Positions 34,430 through 44,584 of a stretch of DNA of 64,000 nt are shown in pieces. Within the stretch, counting starts at the first letter, position 1. Each line of letters begins with the position of its first letter. The notes under the pieces are model-generated. The model did not search any database. It had not been told where the DNA came from and worked only from the letters and a program-made list of their open reading frames with translations. This DNA is from Craterostigma plantagineum (lineage: Eukaryota > Streptophyta > Magnoliopsida > Lamiales > Linderniaceae). Where the stretch lies: contig JAPQWV010000479.1 of NCBI GenBank assembly GCA_027422505.1, positions 259,001 to 323,000 of the forward strand. Reading direction: 5' to 3'. The position numbers were made by a program, and so were the translations under genes.

Positions 34430-35452
34430 ATGGCGACAATAGCGAATATTCCCACCGCCGTACCGCTGACGGGTAGCAACCACGCCGAAAGGCCGGCGAA
34501 ATTCGACGGGGCGGACTTCAAGACATGGCAACAAAAGATACTGTTTTATCTCACAACCCTGAACCTGGTGCGCTTTCTGAAAGAGCTCCCGTCCCAGGTG
34601 AACGCCAACGACGCCGCTGACGACGTCGCACCCGAAGTTGACGAACAACAACAGGCGGCGTTTGACGCTTGGAATCACAATGATTTCATGTGTCGTAATT
34701 ATATTTTGAACGCCTTGGACGACTCCCTACACAACGTCTACGCAGCCGCTAAAACTGCTAAAGAGTTGTGGGACTCGTTGGATAAAAAGTACAAAACCGA
34801 TGATGCCGGACTGAAGAAATTCATTGTCGGCAGGTTTTTGGACTATAAAATGACCGACCCCAAACCAGTGTTGGACCAAGTTCGTGATCTGCAACTGATA
34901 ATCCACGATATACACGCGGAGAATATGCAGATCAGTGAATCCTTTCAGCTAGCTGCTATAATAGAGAAGCTGCCGCCCCTGTGGAAGGACTTCAAGAACT
35001 ACCTCAAGCACAAGCGTAAGGAAATGGGGCTTGAGGACCTGATCGTGAGGCTTCAAATCGAAGAAGATAATCGAAGAATCGAGGTCAAGAACAAAAGGGG
35101 CAGCGTGGAGGTACGTGCGAACCTGGCCGAATCAAGCACCGGCAAAAAGCGCAAGAGGCCTAATACGACGCAACAAAAGCCCAACAAAATAAGGGGCAAC
35201 TGCTATAACTGCGACAAATCTGGACATATGGCCAAGGATTGTCGGCTGAAGAAAAAGAGCAAGAAAAACAAAGCTCACTTGATCGAGGCAAAGCCGGGGA
35301 CAGATCTAATGGAGATGGACCTAGCCGTCGTCGTATACGAGGCCAACATGGTAGACAATCCTAGGTCGTGGTATATCTTCGTACAGACACGTGAAGTCCT
35401 AAGCTGTCTGGGACTTCTTGGGCAACGGGAGAAAATGGCCGAAGAAATTTAA
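34430..35452 (+). pseudogene. Element B gag and start of protease, cut by the nested element
   Basis: An intact frame of 340 codons. Residues 1-310 are copia gag: start MATIANIPTAVPLTGSNHAE, a UBN2-type capsid core around residues 80-230, a basic stretch, and the zinc knuckle CYNCDKSGHMAKDC at about residues 258-271. SWYI is where the protease DSGA motif should begin; from there (35369-35380) the frame reads into the Tat-like LTR for about 25 residues and stops. Gag binds and packages the element RNA in virus-like particles. Of the copia copies in the window this is the only gag with no internal stop. Confidence 0.9.
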
Positions 35453-36267
35453 GAACACGAGAAGAGGAATGATTTCTTAATAATACTCCGAGCTGCAATA
35501 CTTAGCATATTGCAACTCAGAGTAGGGGGACTGGATGATAGGGGTAACCTATTCAGCATTCCTCATGACCCGACAACCTACGAAGAACAGAGTGGGAGAT
35601 CGGGCCTGAAGGAGGTTAGGGACCAGGTACGTGGTCCGACTAGAACGGTGTACTCAGAGGAGCCCGGGAGATACTCCACAGAGCTACGGAACTATTCAGG
35701 AGGGTCCAAGGAGGTGCCCGAGAAGGACTAAGTGCGAGGCTCGACTAGAGACAATGTACGAAGGTGATATTGGGAGGAGCTAGGGAGATGTCCCAAGGAG
35801 CTACGAAGCTATCAGGAGGGAACAAATGAAGTAATCGAGAGAGCTATGGAAGTGAGTGGGACACCTGACGAGGGAGGGCAGTACGTAACCCTGGCCGCCC
35901 CTGCAGTATAAATAGGGTCTTTTGTCCATTTTACACAATAAGACACACGCCCCACACACACTAACACACCAAGAACACACATAGATACTCTCTCTCCCTC
36001 TCTTTATCTTCTTCCTACTGTTCATAGCCGAGTATCACTTGTAAACATGAGAGAATGCGAGATTGAGTGTGTAATCTTCTTCCGTTATTAGTGATTATTC
36101 TCCGGCGGCCCGTGGACGTAGGATTCACCCGAATTCGAACCACGTAAATCTTGTTTCTTTACTTTTCCGTCCCTTTTCTTTATATTCCATCCACAATTTC
36201 ATCCGAACCGGCCCTCACCTTAATTCCCGGACCATAAATATTGTTGATCGGGGTCGTACCCGCATCA
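35369..36267 (+). repeat. Left long repeat (5' LTR) of the Tat-like element
   Basis: Ends GTACCCGCATCA. TATA box at about 35909-35916 (GTATAAATAG). At 35486-35530 a hairpin is followed by GTAGGGGGACTGG, a sequence that elsewhere would be a polypurine tract, so the functional LTR may start only at TGGATGATAGGGG (35532), making the first 163 bases upstream untranslated sequence of a neighbouring copy. Confidence 0.8.
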
Positions 36268-36288
36268 AATGGTGCCGACTGTGGGAAT
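36268..36288 (+). promoter_or_regulatory. Primer-binding site of the Tat-like element
   Basis: AATGGTGCCGACTGTGGGAA follows the left repeat directly. This string type is the standard sequence after the 5' LTR in many plant Tat/Ogre-lineage elements. I did not work out the matching tRNA. Confidence 0.65.
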
Positions 36289-38100
36289 CGAGGGTTTGGA
36301 ACGTGAGATATGGAGTTGTGGTTGGGATTAGACGACTGTTCTTGGAAGTTTTCTGGGCTGATGTTCTTGGTTTTCGTCTATGGCATTTCGTCGAACACAT
36401 GTGGGGCGAAAGTTTGCTCAGCTATGACCATGGCCATCGACCACCTCGGCCCCGTCGTCAGCGTCCGTACCACTCCCCGTCGGCGAGGCAGCAGTGGCCA
36501 CCCATCCAGACCTGCGTTACGCCACCAATCGTCCAGGCAACGACAAACATCAGCTGCCTCCGAGGTCACAGCGATGTCTCGTGTAACACCACTGACCCAA
36601 GGAGCTTCATCGTTGCCATGGTCGTCGATGACCTTGACCCACCGCCGCCGGCGACTTTCGTTGGCTTAGCCGGTGCCTGCGCCGCGCCGTCTCAGCCAAA
36701 CCACAACGAGCAGCCGCTGCCCCTCGAAATAGGAACAAGAAAATCTGGGAACAAAGCCCCAACATCGAACGACTATCCTAACGACGCCATATCTGAAAAT
36801 TGGAGGAATCGGCGTCCGTCTCTTGAAATCGAGGGCACCCATGGGCTGAATCTTCCGCTGAGACCCCTTCTCCAACCATGATCGACCACCTCCGAGATCG
36901 AATCAAAGCCGGCTTGAGTTAATCCAAGGCGATGAAGACGCTAATGGGAAAGCCGAGCCAAAGTCTCCCATTTCTGAAGGGCAGCGACGCCTCCCGCATG
37001 CAGGCCCTTGAGGATAGTCGCCGCGGTCACTGCTCCGATCGCCGGCGACGACCTCGCCGGAAAATGTATGTCGGGACCCGTTTGTATGTTTTCTAACTTT
37101 TGGGGGTGTTATGCTAAATTATAATAATGATGGGGTCAATTTTGTTATTTCTTTGGGGACCATATGCTGTGAAGTTTAATATCTGGGGGCCAAACGAGAA
37201 TTTTGATAATGTTGGGGTACAGTAGCTATTTCGCTTGGGGTTCCTTTTAATGGGCTTGGGCCTTAGGATATAGGATTTATTTATTGGGATTAGTTTGATT
37301 GCTTTAATTAATTAAGAGATTGGGCCTAGTGGACTTTAAATATGGGGTTTACGATATTATTTTGTTGGGCTGAAGCTGAATTAATTATTTTCTGTTATCG
37401 GGATTATTTTAATTAATTTTGGAAAATAATTATTTTGGGATTATTGAGATTAATTATCATAGCATTAATTTGGGTTACCAAAATAAATTAAATATGGGAC
37501 TTTTAGAGCCGGGAGACTTAAAATTGGGCTAGAATTATTCTATTGAGCTATTAATAATTATCTTAGACTAGAATATTTGGACTGTTGGAATTATTGCCAT
37601 TGGGCCACTAGCCCAGTGGGTCTCCAAAATGTACAGCCTAGGACAGACAGTGACAGGCGTACTGTTGTCAGACTAACATGTCCTCTGTCTGACTATAATG
37701 TTCCCTGACCAACACCCTATGTGTGTCCCCTGGTCGGCTATGAACAGTCCCGTCCTTTTCAACATCTCGATGTCAGGATTAGTAGGGATTATGTACCTCC
37801 TCCGTACATTACCTTTGTCCCCCATCTTACCCACTCAGCTATTGACCTTCAAATTTCCTACGTAGCTACTTACTTGATAGATTTCCTACTTAGCTACTGA
37901 CCTTTAGCTTTTTTACTTAGCTTTCCCACTTAGGTACCGCCCTACAGTTTGGCCATCCCATATCTCAAAATCCGACATTTCTAGATCATCGGATCAGGAA
38001 TAATATTGTGCTAGAATTTATTTGTACATGCTTACATCTAACCTGCCATGATGCACTGCTTCGCTAGGCAATCACTAAATATTACTTCATTATTATTTTT
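36289..38100 (+). other. Internal region of the Tat-like element without recognisable gag-pol
   Basis: A GC-rich block (36303-37080) is open at 36303-36881 (192 codons) and in overlapping frames, but the translation has no gag features and looks like low-complexity Pro/Arg/Ser sequence. From 37080 to 38100 the DNA is AT-rich, full of TTGGG and TTAATTA, with no frame. Either a replaced gag-pol region or captured genomic DNA. Confidence 0.45.
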
Positions 38101-38189
38101 ATTATCTCATTACGCTCACTGCGTCTCGTACGTCGGAGTTGCTTGTGTCTGTGGCCAGCAGATTTGGCAGGTATGATGGTCCAGCTCTC

Positions 38190-39150
38190 CGCTGGCAACC
38201 AAAGTCTCCTAGTTCCAGGCAGAAACCAAAGCCCCTAAGCACCGCCGTAGCTCCAAACAGAGTTGGAAACCGTAAGTCCTGGCTTAGACCCAGGCTGGAA
38301 ACAGGAGACCGTAAGCCCTGGATCCAGTCCAGGCTAGAAATGAAGTCCATAAGCCCTGGCTTAGATCCGGGCTGGCAGAGAACACCATAAGCCCTGGCTT
38401 AGACCCAGGCTGGAAACAGGAGACCGTAAACCCTGGATCCAGTCCAGGCTAGAAATGAAGTCCATAAGCCCTGGCTTAGATCCGGGCTGGCAGAGAACAC
38501 CATAAGCCCTGGCTTAGACCCAGGCTGGAAACAGGAGATCGTAAGTCCTGGATTCAATCCAGGTTGAAAACGAAGTCCATAAGCCCTGGCTTAAATCCAG
38601 GCTGGGAGCGAAACCCCATAAGCCCTGGTATAAACCCAGGCTGGACACGAAGCCTCTACGCTCCGAGGTAGCTCCAAAGGGGAAAGGAAGCCATAAGTCC
38701 CAGCTCCGAGGACAGGTAGAAAAAGAAGCATATAAGCCCTGGCTTAGACCCAGGCTGGAAACAGGAGACCGTAAGCCCTGGATCCAGTCCAGGCTAGAAA
38801 TGAAGTCCATAAGCCCTGGCTTAGATCCGGGCTGGCAGAGAACACCATAAGCCCTGGCTTAGACCCAGGCTAGAAACAGGAGACCGTAAGCCCTGGATTC
38901 AATCCAGGTTGAAAACGAAGTCCATAAGCCCTGGCTTAAATCCAGGCTGGGAGCGAAACCCCATAAGCCCTGGTATAAACCCAGGCTGGACACGAAGCCT
39001 CTCCGCTCCGAGGTAGCTCCAAAGGGGAGAGGAAGCCATAAGTCCCAGCTCCGAGGACAGGCAGAAAAAGAAGCATATAAGCCGTGGCTTAAATCCAGGC
39101 TGGGAGCTAAACCCCTAAAGCCCTGGCATGAATCCAGGCGGGACACGAGA
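38190..39150 (+). repeat. Tandem array 1: about 38-bp units in a 345-bp higher-order repeat
   Basis: Units of about 37-40 bases each contain CATAAGCCCTGGCTTAGACC followed by CAGGCTGG and a variable tail. Inside each unit CCTGG and CCAGG are inverted around a 6-8 base loop, so each can form a small hairpin. A block of different unit types repeats with a 345-base period, best seen at the ACGCTCCGAGGTAGCTCC unit (about 38658 and 39003). Unit lengths are not multiples of three; open frames here are artefacts. Confidence 0.9.
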
Positions 39151-39154
39151 CCTT

Positions 39155-39775
39155 TAAGCCCAGACGTGGCTGGCCCATACGCGGCCGCGCAGATGCGCAC
39201 TTATTTAGCCCAGATGTGGCTGGCCCAGATGTGGCCGCGCAGATTGCGCACTTTTAAGCCCAGACGTGGCTGGCCCAGATGTGGCCGCGCAGATGCGCAC
39301 TTATTTAGCCCAGATGTGGCTGGCCCAGACACGGCCGCGCAGATGCGCACTTATTTAGCCCAGATGTGGCTGGCCTAGACGCGGCCGCGCAGATTGCGCA
39401 CTTTTAAGCCCAGACGTGGCCGCGCAGATGCGCACTTATTTAGCCCAGATGTGGCTGGCCCAGACGCGGCCGCGCAGATGCGCACTTATTTAGCCCAAAT
39501 GTGGCTGGCCCAGACACGGCCGCGCAGATGCGCACTTATTTAGCCCAGATGTGGCTGCCCCAGACGGGGCCGCGCAGATGCGCACCTATAAGCCCAGACG
39601 TGGTTAGGCCCAGAGGTGGCCGCGCAGTGCGCACCTATAAGCCCAGACGTGGTTGGCCCAGTGTGGCCGCACAGATGCGCACTTATGAGCCCAGATGTGG
39701 CTGCGCAGATAGCACACCAATAAGACCAGATAGGGTCGCGCAGATGGCAGTCGCACAGATGTGACCAACTTCCAT
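39155..39775 (+). repeat. Tandem array 2: about 50-bp GC-rich units
   Basis: About 12-13 head-to-tail copies of a 48-51 base unit of the form AGCCCAGATGTGGCTGGCCC, AGACGCGGCCGCGCAG, ATGCGCACTTATTT. The first units are the most alike, and the array decays towards 39775, with scattered later remnants to about 40130. GC-rich and CpG-rich, containing GCGGCCGC. The open frames 39166-39378 and 39501-39764 are by-products of the repeat. Confidence 0.92.
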
Positions 39776-40493
39776 GTCACCCTGGATAAACGTTTGATGA
39801 GTTCAGATTGGGCTACCACTGGCGAACCTTGCTCTTCCCCAGATCAGTTGATGTTGGCCTTGCGAAAGGGACCAACGGACTCGATGAAAAATGAAAATAG
39901 GCACCGGAGTTGACGTGCCAATGAGCTCCTCAGACATCAGCACTATCCGACAAGCCCAGAGGGGGCTGCGCAGGTGGCGCTCTGATAAGCCCAGATGGGG
40001 CCACGCAGATGGCGCTCTGATAGGCCCAGATGGCGCTCGCACGAATGTGCCCAGACTTTAGGTCACCCTGGACGCCCGACCAGCCCAGATGGGGTCGCGC
40101 AGATGGCGCTCACACAGATATGCCCAGCCTCTAGGAGAACTCCTAAGCTCCGACTCAACCCCAAACAAGAGACCGAACCAGCCAATGCTGGCCTTGCGAA
40201 AGGCAGAAGGTTCGTCGGTACTCCACGAACCTGGTCAAAAACAAAAAACAAGGGGTGTCGGACCCAGCTTACCCGGAGCTCCCCAGGTACACGTTCTTAT
40301 TTACCAACAACCTCTTAAATGAAGATTTCGAATGCAAATTGCGATGGGATGTTGGCAAGAGAACGCATGGGAGGCGGATGCTTCTTACAAGCAAACACGC
40401 GTGATATTCCCGAGTGGAGAGCCTAACGCATACCACCAAATTTTAACAATGTTAAAGACGAGGTTGGTAAGTCAGGAGGAACATTCCTCCTAT

Positions 40494-40540
40494 ACTTCGA
40501 ATGTGCTAATAGACATTAGCACAATTCGAAGTAGGGGGAG
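40494..40540 (+). promoter_or_regulatory. Hairpin plus polypurine module a
   Basis: ACTTCGAATGTGCTAAT is inverted after a four-base loop (AGAC), ending ATTCGAAGT at 40532, and overlaps AGTAGGGGGAGTGGA. The purine run resembles a polypurine tract for plus-strand priming, though it is not next to an LTR. The same architecture, with other stem sequence, is in both LTRs. Confidence 0.6.
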
Positions 40541-40953
40541 TGGAGAGACTTAGTAGTACAGGTCCCCGCATTGACAGAAAGGCGGATCACAAATACTTAA
40601 GGAAAAAACCTTCCTGGGATGAAGATAGGCCCCAGGTGGAAAGCTTACCTGGTGACCTACAAATCTGGCGATGACGAACATCCAACCTATAAAAATGAAA
40701 GCAAGGGGCGTTGGGTGCAGCTTATACCAACATCTCCCAGGTACATGTTTAGATACACCAATAACCTTTCAGATGAAAGTGTTGGATGTGAATGCAGTAG
40801 AATGCTGCGAGGAAAGAGCAGTGGGAGAAATGCCGTCCCTAAGTAAACATCTAGAGTACGGCAATCTGCCGAGACGGATCAGCGTGGGTACTCATAGTGC
40901 AGCTTCCAAGGGAAGGATTGAGGTCGGCAGATAAGGAGGTATACTACTCACTT

Positions 40954-41000
40954 ACTTCGAATGCGCTGACAAGCATTAGCACAATTCGAAGTAGGGGGAG
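40954..41000 (+). promoter_or_regulatory. Hairpin plus polypurine module b
   Basis: ACTTCGAAT and ATTCGAAGT form the outer stem, with a less perfect inner stem than module a, followed by AGTAGGGGGAGTGGA. It closes the second 450-base module. Confidence 0.6.
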
Positions 41001-42054
41001 TGGATAGTGGTAGTAGCACAGCAGTAAGGCACTTCAGCGAGCCAGAAATTGGGATTAGGAGACACATGAGGACCTCCTTTAAAGGCCCGAGGAGCGCTCA
41101 TAGCCGCCACCGCTACGGCCAGGGTGAAAGCTGGCTCTTGTCCAACAACGAAACCTTCTAAGAAGTAGTGCCGTACGAGAGGTGGACAGATATTTTTGGC
41201 AGAGCTGTGTTCCCTCTAGCCTGCCTGCAGAACACCCTTCCTGGCGCATTGAATTACCCTGCACTTCCTTCGCTGCCTCAGCATCGAAGGCTCGCTCCAG
41301 AACAGCCTTCATAGCCTTTTCCCTCCCTGCCAACAAGTCCTTGGCCTACATTCAATGAAGGCTTGTTGTTCCTCCACGAGCTGGTTCATATGGAACGCAA
41401 GCTCATTCTCCTTGGCAGCAAGATCGGCTGCACTTGGCTCTTCTAAGTTCGGGCTCAACCCAAGCTGAAAACATGGCTCGTAGAACCCAGCCTAGCTCCA
41501 GGAGGGTACCTCTGTGGTTGATCTACGGACCTGGTGATGACAAGCCCTCAGATCGCGAAAACGAAAGTGATAAGCGCCAAGTATAGCCTTGGCGGACATC
41601 TTCCAGGTACACGTTTGAATCTGCCAATAACCTTTCGGGTGAATGTTTGGATGTGATTGCATCAGGATTTGGAAGGAAAGTGCGTGAAAAGTGGATGTCG
41701 CCCAGACGGGAAACGAATAACATGAGCCATGGCCTAGTCCAGGCAAAAATGTTTCGGCGTTTGCGAGGGATCTACGGATCTGCCGATGGCAAGTCTCAAG
41801 ACTGTAAAACAGAAGGCAGTAAGCGATAACCTGTCCAGGTGACGCTAAATTCCTAGCATTGATGTTTCGACTAGCCTTCTGTTGCAGGTTTCCAGATCAG
41901 CTTTCTGGCCCGGACCGCCAGACGACCAATGACAGGTCGCCAGGAGTGACACAGATCTCCCAGCTCCCGCACCATGAAAGGAGGGTGCGAGAAGGATACC
42001 AAATAAATAGGTAGCTAGCACGATACAATTACCACTAATGCTGCCTAGTGTCCA

Positions 42055-43640
42055 AAGAGCCAACCTAACTGTTGGGATATCTAAGTCCAGCTCCGTGCTG
42101 GCACCCAAAGACCCAACCTAACTGTTGGGATATCTAAGACCAGCTTCGTGCTGGCACAGGAAACCCAACCTAACTGTTGGGATATCTATCTAAGTCCAGC
42201 TCCGGACTGGCACGTAAATACCCAACGTAACTGTTGGGATATCCAAGTCCAGCTCTGCGCTGGCATAGGAAACCTAATCCATCTGGAGGGGGATATCTAA
42301 GTCCAACCTCGTGATGGCACTCGAAAACCCAACCTATCTGTTGGGATATCCCAGCTCTACGCTGGCACACAAAGGCTGACCTATCTGTCAGTGTATTAAG
42401 GCCAATTCCGCTCCGGCGTTAAGGACCCAACCTATTTCATCAGGGTACCTGATCTCAGCTCTCCGTCGGAACGCCAAGGCTGGCCTACTTCACAGGGAAT
42501 ATCTATGTTCGACCACTAGCTGATGAGGGAGGTTCGAATTAAGTGTTCAGGATATCTCAGTACAGCTCTCCACGAGGTTTTTGAGTCGAGCTTCGAAATG
42601 CATAGCAGTAGCCTGGCGTGTAAAAGGAGCAGAAGGAGATTCCATCTAATTGAGAGTATTATGGAGGTGCTACTTTGGTAAGCACAGTTCAGAGTAGCGG
42701 GGTAGTTAAGGGGGAAGACTCGGCCATATGTTTGACAAAAACTATCTACTCTGATAGAAGGATGGCAAGATCACAGGTGCAGAACTACACGAGTGACTAA
42801 GATAGAATTCTCTGTAACAAAGTCCTCGCACCTCTACCTGGCTATCAGTTCGAATGCTTCAACCTAGGTTCTGCTCCCTTGCCGACAGATAGCCTTGCGC
42901 TCGATGAGCTGCTCCTGTTTTGCTGCAAGCTCGCTAACTTATCATTCAATCGCCTAATCGTGCCATCTCTATACTCAGCAGTTCGGCTAGCTCCATGGGG
43001 ATGAGTCATAATCAGGAGTTGGCCAGCAGGGTGGACATCCCACTTACCTAAGGAGGACGGCGAGGTCCACAGCATCGTAACACAACTCTCACGCTAGCGT
43101 ATGGAGACCTGGCTCCAGCAGCAGGAGTTCCACATCAACTCTCCCTTGACAAAGAGACCTGATCAACTCGACCAGGTGCCCAGCAACGAAGACCTGATCA
43201 ATCCAATCAGGGTTTCCAAGATTCCTAGGTCAGCTCTTAGGACTCTAGGTTTGTCCTCACCTGCAAGCTTGATCTGCTCGATCCCAATTTATAAGTCTAG
43301 CTCTATGCTAACCTAAGAAGACCTACTTTATCTACCGGGGATTTCTGAGCCAGCTCCATGCTGGCATGCCAAACCCTTTCATCTGTTTGAGGTTCCCGAG
43401 TCTGGCTTCAAGATGGCAAGTAAAGATCCGGCGTACCTCGTCCGGACATTTTAAGCCCAGATCCAACTGACAGACGGAGACCTGACTTATCTTGTTCGAT
43501 TGTCCGAAGCCAGCTCCCCGCCAACTCACAAAGACCTGATCTATATGATCAGAATTTTTAAGACCAGCTCTCCGTTAACGAAGGGGACCTGACCTATTTA
43601 GTTAGGATTTCAGGGATCAGCTTTCTGTTAGCAGGGTATC
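42055..43640 (+). repeat. Tandem array 3: CCCAAC...GTTGGG units
   Basis: Units of about 46-62 bases of the form ACCCAACCTAACTGTTGGGA, TATCTAAGTCCAGCTCCGTGC, TGGCAC. Each has two small palindromes, CCCAAC/GTTGGG and CCAGC/GCTGG. About six are well conserved (42055-42400); further copies decay into GACCTGATC...GATCAGG types up to 43640, keeping the two-palindrome plan while changing sequence. Confidence 0.85.
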
Positions 43641-43687
43641 CGCAAGGCATTGGCTAGCGAGTATCCAAGTCATCTCGTCGAGACTAC

Positions 43688-44584
43688 TGAGTATATCTCC
43701 GTACAGACACGTGAAGTCCTAAGCTGTCTGGGACTTCTTGGGCAACGGGAGAAAATGGCCGAAGAAATTTAAGAACACGAGAAGAGGAATGCTTTTTTAA
43801 TAATACTCCGAGCTGCAATACTTAGCATATTGCAACTCAGAGTAGGGGGACTGGATGATAGGGGTAACCTATTCAGCATTACTCCTGACCCGACAACCTA
43901 CGAAGAACAGTGGGAGATCGGCCTGAAGGAGGTTAGGGACCAGGTACGCGGTCCGACTAGAACGGTGTACTCAGAGGAGCCCGGGAGATACTCCACAGAG
44001 CTACGGAACTATTCAGGAGGGTCCAAGGAGGTGCCCGAGAAGGACTAAGTGCGAGGCTCGACTAGAGACAATGTACGAAGGTGATATTGGGAGGAGCTAG
44101 GGAGATGTCCCAGGGAGCTACGAAGCTATCAGGAGGGAACAAATGAAGTAATCGAGAGAGCTATGGAAGTGAGTGGGACACCTGACGAGGGAGGGCAGTA
44201 CGTAACCCTGGCCGCCCCTGCAGTATAAATAGGGTCTTTGTCCATTTTACACAATAAGACACACGCTCCACACACACTAACACACCAAGAACACACATAG
44301 ATACTCTCTCTCCCTCTCTTTATCTCCTTCCTACTGTTCATAGCCGAGTATCACTTGTAAACATGAGAGAATGCGAGATTGAGTGTGTAATCTTCTTCCG
44401 TTATTAGTGATTATTCTCCGGCGGCCCGTGGACGTAGGATTCACCCGAATCCGAACCACGTAAATCTTGTTTCTTTACTTTTCCGTCCCTTTTCTTTATA
44501 TTCCATCCACGATTTCATCCGAACCGGCCCTCACCTTAATTCTCGGACCATAAATATTGTTGATCGGGGTCGTACCCGCATCAA
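43688..44584 (+). repeat. Right long repeat (3' LTR) of the Tat-like element
   Basis: Matches 35369-36267 with about 14 small differences. No purine tract lies directly before 43688, but AGTAGGGGGACTGG occurs within it at 43841-43854, after a hairpin (43806-43842). Followed by copia element B sequence (ACTGACCAAAAACGG). Confidence 0.8.

Larger units (their letters stand above)
40130..41830 (+). repeat. Diverged long tandem modules of the Tat-like element
   Basis: The phrase CCAGGTACACGTTT, then ACCAATAACCTTTC, GATGAA and GGATGTGA, recurs at about 40285, 40736 and 41607, each time preceded by a CTACGGACCTGG/AAATCTGGCGATGAC-like segment. The first two modules are about 450 bases apart and each ends with a hairpin plus polypurine tract (40494-40540 and 40954-41000). 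No convincing frame. Confidence 0.7.
35369..44584 (+). mobile_element. Tat-like non-autonomous LTR element (LARD), 9.2 kb
   Basis: Two nearly identical repeats of about 897 bases (35369-36267 and 43688-44584; about 14 differences by eye) enclose 7.4 kb without any recognisable gag, protease, reverse transcriptase or integrase. After the left repeat comes ATGGTGCCGACTGTGGGAA, matching the TGGYGCCG.CTGTGGGAA primer-site style of Tat/Ogre gypsy elements. The interior holds three tandem arrays and two hairpin-plus-polypurine modules, as known for the variable 3' untranslated region of Tat elements. It is inserted in copia element B and is younger than it. No 5-bp TSD is found and some host copia sequence is missing, so the ends are not those of a simple insertion. 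Confidence 0.8.

Noticed and set aside
34198..34476. 92-codon frame spanning the end of the element B 5' LTR
   Set aside because: It is out of phase with the leader frame of the 3' LTR and overlaps the gag start in another frame; a shadow frame.
36120..36150. tRNA B-box-like GATTCACCCGAATTCGAAC in the Tat-like LTR
   Set aside because: No A box or cloverleaf can be formed around it; it is part of the LTR.
36303..36881. 192-codon frame as a gag of the Tat-like element
   Set aside because: No gag core or zinc knuckle, overlapping frames are equally open, and composition is low-complexity.
39166..39764. Long open frames with repeated QMRTYLAQMW-type peptides
   Set aside because: The repeat unit is about 50 bases, not a multiple of three, so the frames are by-products of a GC-rich array.
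39155..39775. Regularly spaced repeats resembling a CRISPR array
   Set aside because: Units are head-to-tail without unique spacers, they vary in length and sequence, and they lie inside a plant LTR element.
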